A stretch of 64,000 nucleotides of DNA from Streptomyces phaeolivaceus (GTDB lineage: Bacteria > Actinomycetota > Actinomycetes > Streptomycetales > Streptomycetaceae), in the NCBI RefSeq assembly GCF_009184865.1, contig NZ_CP045096.1, forward strand, positions 682,001-746,000. Reading direction: 5' to 3'. This document shows positions 41,959 to 50,712 of this stretch, piece by piece (position 1 is the stretch's first letter; every line of letters begins with the position of its first letter). The notes under the pieces were generated by a model. That model had not been told where the DNA came from. It did no database searches and worked only from the letters and a program-made list of their open reading frames with translations. The translations under genes were made by a program, and so were the position numbers.

Positions 41959-43352
41959 GCGGCGGCCCGCTCGGCGTCCGCGGCGGTGATGCCCTTGGTG
42001 GAGGCGATCACGGTCTTCAGCTTCTTGGCGAGCGCCTCATAGAACATGCTGAGCGGAAACTCGTCCGGAAGCACGTCGTCGACGAGTTTCCGCGGCGGCC
42101 GCGTCAGATCCAGGGCGTCCGGACCCTTGGCCCAGCGGGAGCCGGGGTGCGGGGAGAGATAGGTCGCGACCAGCTCGTACCCGGCGAACCAGTGGACGAG
42201 TTTCGGGCGGTCGATGCCGTCGCGGTACAGCTGCTCGATGTCGGCGCAGAGCTGGTTGGTGACCTGCGGGGCGCGCTGCCAGTCGATGTGCAGCTTGTTG
42301 TCGGTCCAGCGGACGACGTCGTGCTTGTGCAGATAGGCGAAGAGGAGCTGTCCGCCGAGACCGTCGTAGTTGCGCACGCGCTCACCGGTGACGGGGAAGC
42401 GGAACATACGGTCGAACAGGACCGCGTACTGCACGTCACGGGCCTGCGGGACGCCGTCGGCCTCCAGCTTCACGGCCTCCTTGAAGGCGGTGAGGTCGCA
42501 GCGCAGCTCTTCCAGGCCGTACATCCAGAACGGCTGGCGCTGCTTGATCATGAAGGGGTCGAAGGGCAGGTCGCCGTGACTGTGGGTGCGGTCGTGGACC
42601 ATGTCCCACAGGACGAAGGCCTCCTCGCAGCGCTTCTGGTCGTGGACCATCGCGGCGACGTCCTCGGGCAGTTCCAGGCCGAGGACGTCGACGGCGGCGT
42701 CGGTGACCCGGCGGAAGCGCGCGGCCTCCCGGTCGCAGAAGATGCCGCCCCAGGAGAACCGGGCCGGGGCCTCGCGCACCGCGATGGTCTCCGGGAAGAG
42801 CACGGCCGAGTTGGTGTCGTAACCGGCGGTGAAGTCCTCGAAGGTGATGCCGCAGAACAGCGGGTTGTCGTAACGGGTGCGCTCCAGCTCGGCCAGCCAG
42901 TCGGGCCAGACCATGCGCAGCACGACCGCTTCGAGATTGCGGTCCGGGTTGCCGTTCTGCGTGTACATCGGGAAGACGACCAGGTGCTGAAGTCCGTCCG
43001 CGCGGCTCGCGGCAGGCTGGAAGGCCAGCAGCGAGTCCAGGAAGTCGGGCACCGCGAAACCGTCGTCGGCCCAGCTCCGCAGGTCCTTGACGAGGGCCTC
43101 GTGGTAGGCGGCGTCGTGCGGCAGCAGCGGGGACAGCGCCTCGACGGCGTCGACGACACCCCGTACGGCCCGCTCGGCGGCGGCCCGGTCGGGGGTGTGC
43201 TCGGCGTCGAAGTCGATCGAGCCGTCCTTGGACTGCCAGGGCCGGATCCGCTCCACGGCATCCTTGAGCACGGGCCAGGCCGGATGCTCCACCACCCTGG
43301 AGACCGAAGGAACGCCGCCCTCCGCACTCGCCTGCGCAAGAATTTCCGTCAT
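41955..43352 (-). CDS. DUF6421 family protein
   Basis: A 465-residue protein that matches a conserved actinobacterial family I know as DUF6421: HPAWPVLKDAVERIRPWQSKDGSIDF, VVFPMYTQNGNPDRNLEAVVLRMVWP, CGITFEDFTAGYDTNSAVLFPE, FVLWDMVHDRTHSHGDLPFDPFMIKQRQPFWMYGLEELRCD (spread out) and YLHKHDVVRWTDNKLHIDW. Conserved His/Asp/Glu suggest a metal enzyme, but no reaction is known to me. GGAGG 7 bp before the ATG at 43352 fixes the start, 35 codons shorter than the open frame. First gene of the operon with SDR and threonine aldolase. Confidence 0.8.
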   Translation of the reverse strand: MTEILAQASAEGGVPSVSRVVEHPAWPVLKDAVERIRPWQSKDGSIDFDAEHTPDRAAAERAVRGVVDAVEALSPLLPHDAAYHEALVKDLRSWADDGFAVPDFLDSLLAFQPAASRADGLQHLVVFPMYTQNGNPDRNLEAVVLRMVWPDWLAELERTRYDNPLFCGITFEDFTAGYDTNSAVLFPETIAVREAPARFSWGGIFCDREAARFRRVTDAAVDVLGLELPEDVAAMVHDQKRCEEAFVLWDMVHDRTHSHGDLPFDPFMIKQRQPFWMYGLEELRCDLTAFKEAVKLEADGVPQARDVQYAVLFDRMFRFPVTGERVRNYDGLGGQLLFAYLHKHDVVRWTDNKLHIDWQRAPQVTNQLCADIEQLYRDGIDRPKLVHWFAGYELVATYLSPHPGSRWAKGPDALDLTRPPRKLVDDVLPDEFPLSMFYEALAKKLKTVIASTKGITAADAERAAA

Positions 43353-43787
43353 GACCCATCCTCCACGGGATAAACTTTCGTATAGACACCGTACGTAGCG
43401 AGGGTTCCCCACCGCAAGGCCGATCATGAGCGATCCAGCCGGAAATCTTCCCGTCATCCCCGGCCCCTAACCGCTGAATCTCCTGTCACACGCGTCAAGA
43501 ATCACAGTTCGTGCGTCGCGCTCTCCGCGCGGAGGCCGGCGGGGTCAACGCGCGCCGGACTCGCCCACTCAGGGATGACCCGGGGACGGCCCGATCGGTG
43601 CGGGACAGGTGCGGAAACGGTCCTGTTCTGCGACGTGGCAGGGCCCCGCACGGCGTGACACGACCCGAAAGGGCTCGTGCACATGCGGATGCATCGCACG
43701 GCGGGAGGACTACGCTGCGCCCCAGCCGCGTGCCGCCCCTCCCCCGGTCACGCGGGCCGAGCCGCCGTCGACGGAAGCGAGTCAACC
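43353..43787. other. 435-bp divergent intergenic region, no gene seen
   Basis: The region separates the DUF6421 operon (-) and the GDPD gene (+). Short open frames on both strands lack ribosome sites and protein-like composition. A possible minus-strand -10 (TATACG, 43385-43380) lies near CGTACG. I see no riboswitch, tRNA or further repeats. Confidence 0.6.
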
Positions 43788-44471
43788 TTGAACTTCCTCA
43801 CCATCGGTCATCGCGGAGTCATGGGTGTCGAACCCGAGAACACCCTCCGTTCCTTCGTGGCCGCCGATCGCGCGGGCCTCGACGTCATCGAACTCGATCT
43901 GCATCTGAGCAAGGACGGCGCGCTCGTCGTCATGCACGACGCGGACGTGGACCGGACGACGGACGGCACGGGCCCGATCGCCGACAAGACCCTCGCCGAG
44001 CTGCGCGCCCTGGACGCGGGCCGCGGTGAGCGGATCCCCACCTTCGAGGAGGTCCTGGACGCGGTACGGGCACCGCTCCAGGCCGAGATCAAGGACACGG
44101 CGGCGGCCCGCGCCCTCGCCGAGGTCCTGCACCGGCGCGACCTGGTGGCACGGGTCGAGGTGCTGTCCTTCCACGACGAGGCGGTCGCCGAGATCGCCCG
44201 CCTCGTGCCGGGCGTACGCACCGCGCTGGTCGCCAGCCGCTACGGCCCCGACGTCGTGGACCGCGCGGTGGCGGTGGGCGCCGCCACCCTGGTGCTCAAC
44301 ATCCGGCGGCTGACCCTGGAGGTCGTGGAGAAGGCCCGCAAGGCCAACCTGCGGATCATCGGCTGGGTGGTCAACACCCAGGACCATCTGCGCCTGGTCC
44401 GCGCCCTCCAGCTGGACGGCGCGACCACCGACTACCCGGACATCAAGCGCACGGGCCGCTTCACGGCCTAG
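43788..44471 (+). CDS. Glycerophosphodiester phosphodiesterase (cytosolic type)
   Basis: A 227-residue GDPD TIM barrel: IGHRGVMGVEPENTLRSF with catalytic His and metal Glu/Asn, IELDLHLSKDGALVVMHDADVDRTTDGTG with the metal Glu-Asp and second His, LQAEIKD with a further Glu, and GWVVNTQD at the end. It should hydrolyse glycerophosphodiesters to glycerol-3-phosphate and an alcohol. The TTG at 43788 starts immediately before the first strand, with GGAAG upstream. No signal peptide is visible. Confidence 0.92.
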   Translation: MNFLTIGHRGVMGVEPENTLRSFVAADRAGLDVIELDLHLSKDGALVVMHDADVDRTTDGTGPIADKTLAELRALDAGRGERIPTFEEVLDAVRAPLQAEIKDTAAARALAEVLHRRDLVARVEVLSFHDEAVAEIARLVPGVRTALVASRYGPDVVDRAVAVGAATLVLNIRRLTLEVVEKARKANLRIIGWVVNTQDHLRLVRALQLDGATTDYPDIKRTGRFTA

Positions 44472-44494
44472 GACACGGCGTCACGGCACCGGGC

Positions 44495-45037
44495 TCAGAC
44501 GAGTTCCTTGATCAGCAGCTCGAACTCCAGGTCCGCGCGCCGCGGGATGCCGAAGCGCTCGTCGCCGTACGGGAACGGGGTCGTCCGTCCCGTACGGCGG
44601 TAGCCGCGCCGCTCGTACCAGGCGATGAGGTCGTCCCGTACGGAGATCACGGTCATGCGCATCTCCGTGGCGCCCCAGGTCTCGCGCGCGAGCCGCTCCG
44701 CCTCGGCGATGATCACCTTGCCGAGGCCGCCGCCCTGGAGGGCCGGGCTCACCGCGAACATCCCGAAGTAGGCGTGATCGCCGCGGTGTTCGAGCTGGCA
44801 GCAGGCGACGACCGCGCCGTCCCGCTCGACGGTGAGCAGCCGGCCGTCCGGCGACTTGATGACCTGGAGGACGCCCTCGGGGTCGGTGCGCTGCCCTTCG
44901 AGGATGTCCGCCTCCGTGGTCCACCCGGCCCGGCTGGACTCCCCGCGGTACGCCGACTCGATCAGCGCGACGAGGGCGTCCACATCGGCGTCGGTGGCAT
45001 GGCGGAAGGTCAGGCCGGTGGTGGCGGCGGTGTCCAT
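44495..45037 (-). CDS. GNAT-family N-acetyltransferase
   Basis: A 180-residue GNAT protein: LTFRHATDADVDALVALIESAYRGESSRAGWTTEADILEGQR at the N-terminus (in pieces), the acetyl-CoA motif FGMFAVSPALQGGGLGKVIIAEAERLA and the C-terminal WYERRGYRRTG. The acceptor is unknown. The ATG at 45037 was chosen over the longer frame because family similarity begins there. It converges on GDPD with 23 bp between stops. Confidence 0.9.
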   Translation of the reverse strand: MDTAATTGLTFRHATDADVDALVALIESAYRGESSRAGWTTEADILEGQRTDPEGVLQVIKSPDGRLLTVERDGAVVACCQLEHRGDHAYFGMFAVSPALQGGGLGKVIIAEAERLARETWGATEMRMTVISVRDDLIAWYERRGYRRTGRTTPFPYGDERFGIPRRADLEFELLIKELV

Positions 45038-45127
45038 GGGGTGCGCTCCTGACGGCTCGTGGTCGGCCCGTGGTCGGCCGGAACACGCACGAGGGTAACC
45101 GCAGGCGCAGCGCCTACCCTCGACCGC

Positions 45128-45520
45128 ATGATCCACGTACTCAGCAGCCGCACCCTCCTCCGCCCCACCGACCCCGAGCGCTCCCGCGTCTTCTACGGCG
45201 AGCGACTCGGGCTCCCCGTGTACCGCGAGTTCGGTACGGGCGACCACCGGGGTGTCGTGTACTTCCTCGGCGGCGGCTTCCTGGAGGTCGCGGGCCGCTC
45301 GGAGACACCGCCGTCGCCCGCGCTGAAGCTCTGGCTCCAGGTCGCGGACGTGACGGCGGCGCACGAGGAGTTGGTGGCGGCCGGGGTGGAGGTGCGGCGG
45401 CCCCCGGTGCGGGAGCCGTGGGGGCTGATCGAGATGTGGATCGCCGATCCCGACGGCACGGAGATCGTGCTGGTGGAGATCCCGGCGGACCATCCACTGC
45501 GCTACCGGCCGGGCATCTGA
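45128..45520 (+). CDS. VOC-family (glyoxalase-like) protein
   Basis: A 130-residue VOC domain made of two beta-alpha-beta-beta-beta modules: VLSSRTLLRPTDPERSRVFYGERLGLPVYREF and WLQVADVTAAHEELVAAGVEVRRPPVREPWGLIEMWIADPDGTEIVLVE (both shown in family order). The usual Glu in IVLVEIP and other possible metal ligands are present. Its substrate is unknown; such proteins act as dioxygenases, isomerases or antibiotic-binding proteins. The ATG at 45128 lacks a strong ribosome site. Confidence 0.85.
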   Translation: MIHVLSSRTLLRPTDPERSRVFYGERLGLPVYREFGTGDHRGVVYFLGGGFLEVAGRSETPPSPALKLWLQVADVTAAHEELVAAGVEVRRPPVREPWGLIEMWIADPDGTEIVLVEIPADHPLRYRPGI

Positions 45521-45638
45521 CGGCCCCGGCGGCTCCTCGCGGCGGCCGTGGGCGCCCGGCGCGTCGAACCCCGGTGGCCGGGGCCGGGGCGCAGGCATAG
45601 CGTGCTGGAAGGGGGCTGCCCGTCCCGGGAGGAACGCC

Positions 45639-46412
45639 ATGGAGCTCGACGAGCCGGTGACCGGTGGGCCCTGCTGGACCGAGCTGGGGACCAGTGACCC
45701 GGTGGCGGCCGGGCGGTTCTACACCGAGCTGTTCGGCTGGCGTCCGCAGACCGATCCGCGCCAGGAGGCCGGCGGCTACACCGTCGCGCACCTCGGTGAC
45801 GCGGCGGTCGCCGCCCTCGCGCCGCTGTACCAGGAGTCGCAGCCGGTGGCCTGGAACGTGTCGTTCGCCGTGACCGACGCCGACGCGGCGGCCGAGGCGG
45901 TACGGGCGGCGGGCGGGACCGTCGTGCTGGAGCCCATGGACGTCTTCGACATCGGACGGTTCGCGGTGGCGTTCGACCCGGGCGGCGCCGCCTTCCAGCT
46001 GTGGCAGGCGCGGTCCTTCCCCGGCGCCGGACTGTTCAACGCGCCCGGCGCGCTGAGCTGGGTCGAGCTGCTGACCCGTGCGCCGGAGCGCGCCAAGTCC
46101 TTCTACACGACGGTGTTCGGCTGGAGTGTGAGCGCCGGCGGGCACTACACGCGGTGGGGTCTCGGCGGCGCCGACTTCGGCGGCATGATCACGATGGACG
46201 ACAAGTTCCCGCCCGAGGTGCCCTCGCACTGGCTGCCGTACTTCGCCGTGGCGGACGTCGACGACTCCGCCCGCGTCGCCGCCGGGGCGGGCGGCAGCCT
46301 CCTCATGGAGCCCACCACGGTGGCGGAAGGGCCACGGATCGCGGTGCTGCGGGACCCCCAAGGGGCCATGTTCGGCGTGTACTCGGCGGGCGCCGTGGAC
46401 CGACGGGGCTGA
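45639..46412 (+). CDS. Two-domain VOC-family protein
   Basis: A 257-residue protein of two VOC domains (about 10-125 and 135-250). The first has GGPCWTELGTSDPVAAGRFYTELFGW, the second LSWVELLTRAPERAKSFYTTVFGWSV; both have the D-P-GA-F motif (AFDPGGAAFQLWQ, LRDPQGAMFGVY). It resembles the Streptomyces hydroxylase/27-kDa antigen CFP30B-like family. GGGAGGAACGCC precedes the ATG. Function unknown. Confidence 0.87.
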   Translation: MELDEPVTGGPCWTELGTSDPVAAGRFYTELFGWRPQTDPRQEAGGYTVAHLGDAAVAALAPLYQESQPVAWNVSFAVTDADAAAEAVRAAGGTVVLEPMDVFDIGRFAVAFDPGGAAFQLWQARSFPGAGLFNAPGALSWVELLTRAPERAKSFYTTVFGWSVSAGGHYTRWGLGGADFGGMITMDDKFPPEVPSHWLPYFAVADVDDSARVAAGAGGSLLMEPTTVAEGPRIAVLRDPQGAMFGVYSAGAVDRRG

Positions 46413-46514
46413 CGGCGGCCCGCGCGCGGATGCCCGTGCCGTGTCCCGCGTTCGCGTTGGAGTGCCCTCCAACTCCTAGCGTCGTCCCCACCAACCGCTC
46501 GGAGGGAATGCGAC

Positions 46515-47537
46515 GTGCGCTACACACTGTTCGGCAGGACCGGTCTGCGGGTGAGCGAACTGGCCTTCGGGGCCATGACGTTCGGCTGGGGGGCCGTGGA
46601 TCTCGACACGAGCGGGCCCCTCCTGGACGCCTATGCCGACGCGGGCGGGAACTTCGTCGACACGGCGAACAACTACTCCGAGGGCGCCTCGGAGACCATC
46701 GTCGGCGAACTCCTCGACGGCCGCCGCGACCGCTTCGTACTGGCCAGCAAGTACACCTGTGTCACACGCGACGACGACGTGAACTCGGCGGGCAACCACC
46801 GCAAGAACCTCGTCGGATCGGTGGAGGCGAGTCTGCGGCGGTTGCGCACCGACCGGCTCGATGTGCTGTGGGTGCACGCGCGGGACGAGTTCACCCCGGT
46901 CGACGAGGTGATGCGGGCGCTCGACGACCTCGTACGGTCCGGGAAGGTGCTGTACGTCGGGGTGTCGGACTGGCCGGCCTGGGAGATCGCGCAGGCCAAC
47001 ACCCTGGCGGAGCTGCGGGGTTGGACGGCGTTCGCGGGCTCGCAGCTGCGCTACAACCTGCTGGAGCGCACCCCGGAGCGTGAACTGCTGCCGCAGGCAC
47101 GGGGGTTCGGGATGGCCGTGTTCGCGTGGGGGCCGCTGGCGGCCGGGAAGCTGACCGGCAAGTACCGGCGGGGCGAGTCGGGGCGGCTCGGGGCGGGCGG
47201 CGCGGACGCGGACCCCCGCAGGGACGCCGTGATCGACGCCGTGCTGGAGATCGCCGAGCGGAGCGGCCTGCTCCCGGCACAGGTGGCGCTCGCCTGGCTG
47301 CTCGGTCGCCCCGGCAACGTCGTGCCGATCGTCGGCGCCACCGGCCCCCGTCAGCTCGCGGACAACCTGGCGAGCGTGGACGTGACCCTCGACGCGGACG
47401 CGGTCGCCCGGCTCGACGAGGTGAGCGCGCCCGCGCTGGGCTTCCCGCACGACTTCCTGCGCGAGCCCGTCATCCGCCGCAACGTGTACGGGCCCCACTG
47501 GGACGACATCCGCGACCCGCGCCGGACGGCCCGCTAG
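46515..47537 (+). CDS. Aldo/keto reductase
   Basis: A 340-residue AKR of the bacterial AKR11-13-like type: LFGRTGLRVSELAFGAMTFGW, NFVDTANNYSEGASE with catalytic Asp and Tyr, LASKYT with Lys, LDVLWVHARDE with His, and the NADPH-binding end IVGATGPRQLADNL. The GTG at 46515 follows GGAGGGAATGC. Its stop TAG (47535-47537) is the first triplet of the MITE-like copy B, so insertion of that element may have set the C-terminus. Confidence 0.92.
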   Translation: MRYTLFGRTGLRVSELAFGAMTFGWGAVDLDTSGPLLDAYADAGGNFVDTANNYSEGASETIVGELLDGRRDRFVLASKYTCVTRDDDVNSAGNHRKNLVGSVEASLRRLRTDRLDVLWVHARDEFTPVDEVMRALDDLVRSGKVLYVGVSDWPAWEIAQANTLAELRGWTAFAGSQLRYNLLERTPERELLPQARGFGMAVFAWGPLAAGKLTGKYRRGESGRLGAGGADADPRRDAVIDAVLEIAERSGLLPAQVALAWLLGRPGNVVPIVGATGPRQLADNLASVDVTLDADAVARLDEVSAPALGFPHDFLREPVIRRNVYGPHWDDIRDPRRTAR

Positions 47538-47675
47538 GGCCTGTCGTCACATTCCCGTCTGCCCCGCGACGCCCGGCACGCTCCCCCACTCGCGGCTTCG
47601 CTCGACCGGGAGGTACCCCCACGACGCCGCGGGGCCGCCCTCCGGGCGACGACGGGAAGGTGACGGCAGGTCCTA
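47535..47675. repeat. MITE-like dispersed repeat, copy B
   Basis: A 141-bp segment with imperfect inverted ends: left TAGGGCCTGTCGTCACATTC, right end complement TAGGACCTGCCGTCACCTTC. Inside are further inverted pairs (CCCCGCG/CGCGGGG). It is highly similar, in opposite orientation, to 8483-8624. It fills the gap between convergent aldo/keto reductase and MarR genes, and its two ends provide both stop codons (TAG at 47535-47537 on plus, TAG at 47675-47673 on minus). Confidence 0.8.
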
Positions 47676-48218
47676 GGCGCGGGGCAGGCCCAGGCGACCT
47701 TCCAGTTGGATGAGCAACTCGCCGAGCAGGACGGCGAGTTCGCGGCGGTCGTCGGTGTCGACGCCGGAGAGGACGGCCTCCTCGTAGGCGAGTTGCTCCG
47801 GCATGACGCTGTCGACGAGTTCGCGGCCGGCGTCGGTGAGGCGGACGTGGGCGACGCGGCGGTCCCGGTCGTCGCCGCGGCGCTCGACCAGTTCGCGTTC
47901 GGTGAGGAGCTTCAGGCGTTTGGTGACGGCGGCGCCGGAGGCGAAGGTCTCGCGGGCGATCTCGCTGGGGGTCAGCTCGTGGCCGGTACGGCGCAGGGTG
48001 CCGAGGACGTCGAACTCGGGGCGGGTGAGACCGGCGCGGCGCAGGGGCGCGTCCTCGGCCTGTTGGAGGAGCGCGGCGCACCGGTTGACCCGGCCGATGA
48101 TCTCCATCGGAGCGGTGTCGATACCGGGGTGCACCGTCTGCCACTGGCGCACCACCTTGGCGACCGTGTCCCCCAGCGCCGCGCCGCTCCCCGCTGCCCG
48201 CCCGTTGCCTGCCGTCAT
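47673..48218 (-). CDS. MarR-family transcriptional regulator
   Basis: A 181-residue MarR protein with a somewhat long N-terminus: RVNRCAALLQQAEDAPLRRAGLTRPEFDVLGTL, the recognition part LTPSEIARETFASGAAVTKRLKLLTERELVERRGDDRDRRVAHVRLT and C-terminal dimer helices. The ATG at 48218 overlaps the FUSC gene stop by 4 bp, so it is the second gene of a coupled pair. It likely represses the operon and releases upon binding a phenolic or other aromatic ligand, as is common for MarR with aromatic-efflux genes. Confidence 0.9.
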   Translation of the reverse strand: MTAGNGRAAGSGAALGDTVAKVVRQWQTVHPGIDTAPMEIIGRVNRCAALLQQAEDAPLRRAGLTRPEFDVLGTLRRTGHELTPSEIARETFASGAAVTKRLKLLTERELVERRGDDRDRRVAHVRLTDAGRELVDSVMPEQLAYEEAVLSGVDTDDRRELAVLLGELLIQLEGRLGLPRA

Positions 48219-49849
48219 GCCTGTGCGCCCTCCGATGCCTGGAACCCGTGCTGTCGTACCGTCGCCGCGAGCGTACGGTGTCCGGCCTGCTCGGCGTGTG
48301 TCACCCGCTCCGACGGCCAGGCGCGTTGCCACCATTCGCCGCTCGCGGTGTCGGTGACGGAGCGCAGTTCCACGAGGGCCCCGGTGAGGGCGCGGCGGGC
48401 GGCGGGGAGCGCGCCGGGCGCGGCGTGCGGATCGGCGGCCGTGCGGACCGCGTGCGCGCGGGCGCGTTCGACGGCGGTGAGGGCGTGTGCGACGCGGTCC
48501 CCGGCCCGCCGGTTGGTGATCGCGAGCGCCGCGAGGAAGCCGGCCAGGGCGCCGACGAGGGTGTCCAGGAGCCGGTCGGTGATCAGCTCGCCGGCGTTCC
48601 CGAAGCGGACGAACTCGGTGACGAGGAGGGCCATGGGGGTGACGCAGATGGTGCCGAGCCAGTAGTTGCGGCTGATCAGTGCCTCGGCTCCGAAGCTCAG
48701 GGCGAGACAGCACAGGACGAGCGCGGCCGGGCCGAGGTGGGCGAGCGGGACCAGGGCGGCGAAGGCCAGCACTCCGGCGAGGTTGCCGACGACGCGCTGG
48801 ACGCCCCGGCTCCAGGTGAGGGTCAGGTTGGCCTGGTAGAGGGAGGCTGCGGTGACGAGGGCCCAGTAGGGGCGGCCGACACCGATCGCGAGGGAGGCGT
48901 ATCCGGCGAGGGCGCAGCCGACGGCGGTGCGGACGGCGAGGGGGGTGAGCGGGCCGAGTCTGCTCCACAACGGGGTTCGCCCGACCGTGGGTTCGCGCTT
49001 CGCGTCGGGCATCGCGTCGGCACTTTCGGCCGGGACGGCGGCGTGTGCGAGGGGCCGGGCGCCGCGCAGGTCCCGGGCCAGGGCGCGCAGTCGGCCCGGG
49101 TCGGCGTCGGCGGGCGCGGCGAGGGCGACGTCGGCGCGGACCAGGAGCGCTTCGACGGCGCGCCGGGGCTCGGTGCGGGCGCCGGCGGTGAGCAGGGTCT
49201 GCCAGGCGGTGTGCACGGCGGTCACGGCGGCCGTGCGGGACCCGGGCCGCTCGGGCGCCTCGACATGGGCGGCGACCGCGTGCAGCGCCTGCGCGGTGGC
49301 GCGGCGCTCCGGGCCGTACGGGCGCAGCAGGCCGGGGGCCATGCAGACGAGCCACGCCCAGGCGCCCGCGACGGCGCAGGCGGCGAGATGGCCGGGGACC
49401 TCGGCGGGGGTCTGGGGCAGGAAGAGGGCCGCCGAGGTGACGAAGGTGAAGATGACGTGGGCGGGCGGCCCGATCCGGCTCGCGTCGCAGAGCGCCTTCT
49501 GTCCGGCGGCCAGCAGCGCGCCGACGGTGACCAGGACCACCGCGTTCGTGGTCAGGGCGGCGGTGACCAGGGCCACCGCGAGACCGGCGAGCATGCCGAG
49601 CACCACCCGGGCGAGGGTGCGGGCGCGGGCGGCGTACGGGCGGTGGTGGGCGTAGAGCGCGCACAGGGAACCGGCCATCGTGTACATCGCCAGGTCGAGT
49701 CGGCCGAGGGCCAGCAGCGTCAGGTTCGGCGGGGCGGTCGCGACGACCACGCTGAGTGCGGGCTTGAACCAGATCTCGGAGGGGCGGTTCAGCCGGAGGG
49801 CGGCGGCGAGCGGAAGCCGGTGGGCACGGGGAGGTCGGACGCTGGGCAT
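48215..49849 (-). CDS. FUSC-family (aromatic acid exporter-like) membrane protein
   Basis: A 544-residue inner-membrane protein. Two blocks of about six membrane helices (PALSVVVATAPPNLTLLAL ... and PLAVRTAVGCALAGYASLAIGVGRPYWALVTAASLY ...) flank a large cytoplasmic region, the FUSC/AaeB layout; the second block has the typical GRPYWALVTA and GVQRVVGNLAGVLA. It may export aromatic acids. The ATG at 49849 follows the AT-richer leader with CGGGTGTTTTACCCG (49873-49887), a small palindrome that could be a regulator site. Coupled to MarR. Confidence 0.88.
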   Translation of the reverse strand: MPSVRPPRAHRLPLAAALRLNRPSEIWFKPALSVVVATAPPNLTLLALGRLDLAMYTMAGSLCALYAHHRPYAARARTLARVVLGMLAGLAVALVTAALTTNAVVLVTVGALLAAGQKALCDASRIGPPAHVIFTFVTSAALFLPQTPAEVPGHLAACAVAGAWAWLVCMAPGLLRPYGPERRATAQALHAVAAHVEAPERPGSRTAAVTAVHTAWQTLLTAGARTEPRRAVEALLVRADVALAAPADADPGRLRALARDLRGARPLAHAAVPAESADAMPDAKREPTVGRTPLWSRLGPLTPLAVRTAVGCALAGYASLAIGVGRPYWALVTAASLYQANLTLTWSRGVQRVVGNLAGVLAFAALVPLAHLGPAALVLCCLALSFGAEALISRNYWLGTICVTPMALLVTEFVRFGNAGELITDRLLDTLVGALAGFLAALAITNRRAGDRVAHALTAVERARAHAVRTAADPHAAPGALPAARRALTGALVELRSVTDTASGEWWQRAWPSERVTHAEQAGHRTLAATVRQHGFQASEGAQA

Positions 49850-50044
49850 GACCGTAACCTTAGCGGGTGTTTTACCCGTGAACCATATCGCCGCACTGTG
49901 GCACCCGTCTCCGTTCCACTCTCCCGCACTCCCGCGCGCTCCCCCGCGTACACCCCTGCGCTCGTATGCGCGCCTTCGGGTCCGGGCATGCCCTGACCGA
50001 CTGTCCAACCACCCGACCATCCGGCCATCCGATGGAGGTGCGCG

Positions 50045-50593
50045 GTGCACGGACCGGTTTCGGCCGGCTGGCTGCTGGTCGCGCTGTGCGCGGTGACCGG
50101 GGGCTACTGCCTGCTGCGGATGCGCAGCGCCGTGGAGGAGCAGCGTCTCGCCGCGGGCGGGGAGGCGCTGATGGGGTTCGGCATGGCCGCGATGGCCGTG
50201 CCCGCCGCGACCGTGGCTCCGCCGCGCTGGGCCTGGCTCGCGTACGCGGCGGTGTTCGGGGCCGCGGCCGTACGCGCCCTGTGGTCGGCGCGCGCGGGCG
50301 CGCACCATCTGCACCACCTGGTGGGCGCGCTGGCGATGGTCTACATGGCCGCGGTGATGGTCGCCTCGCCGGGAGGGCGACACGGCGGCGCGGGGCCGCC
50401 CCTGGTGACGGGGGTGCTGTTGCTGTACTTCGCCGGGTACGTGCTGTGGGCGGGCGTCCGGCTCATACCCGTACCGGCGGGGGCGGGTGGCGCGGCGGCC
50501 CCGGCGGTCGGCTGGGGCGACCGGCCGGAGCTGGCGCGGGCCTGCCGGCTGTCCATGGGCATCGGGATGTTCGCGATGCTGCTGACGGTCTGA
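50045..50593 (+). CDS. DUF5134 membrane protein
   Basis: A 182-residue protein with about six hydrophobic helices (GWLLVALCAVTGGYCLL; EALMGFGMAAMAVP; AWLAYAAVFGAAAVRAL; HHLVGALAMVYMAAVMVA; VTGVLLLYFAGYVLWAGV; MGIGMFAMLLTV) and histidines in GAHHLHHLVG, the DUF5134 hallmark. The GTG at 50045 has GGAGGTG upstream. It precedes an M56 peptidase gene by 119 bp, a pair repeatedly seen in Streptomyces. Function unknown; the His-rich helix start could bind metal or haem. Confidence 0.83.
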   Translation: MHGPVSAGWLLVALCAVTGGYCLLRMRSAVEEQRLAAGGEALMGFGMAAMAVPAATVAPPRWAWLAYAAVFGAAAVRALWSARAGAHHLHHLVGALAMVYMAAVMVASPGGRHGGAGPPLVTGVLLLYFAGYVLWAGVRLIPVPAGAGGAAAPAVGWGDRPELARACRLSMGIGMFAMLLTV

Positions 50594-50712
50594 GCGGCGG
50601 GGACGACCGGAGGGCCGCGCGGGCGCCGCCGTACCCGATCGATCGTGGTCTGTGTCACTTCGGTGGTGCGGCCCGTGTCGCCGCGCACCGGCACGCTCAT
50701 AGGCTGCACCCC

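Noticed and set aside
43502..43699. Short open frames between DUF6421 and GDPD
   Set aside because: They overlap one another on both strands, lack ribosome sites and have the Arg/Pro/Ser composition of noise.
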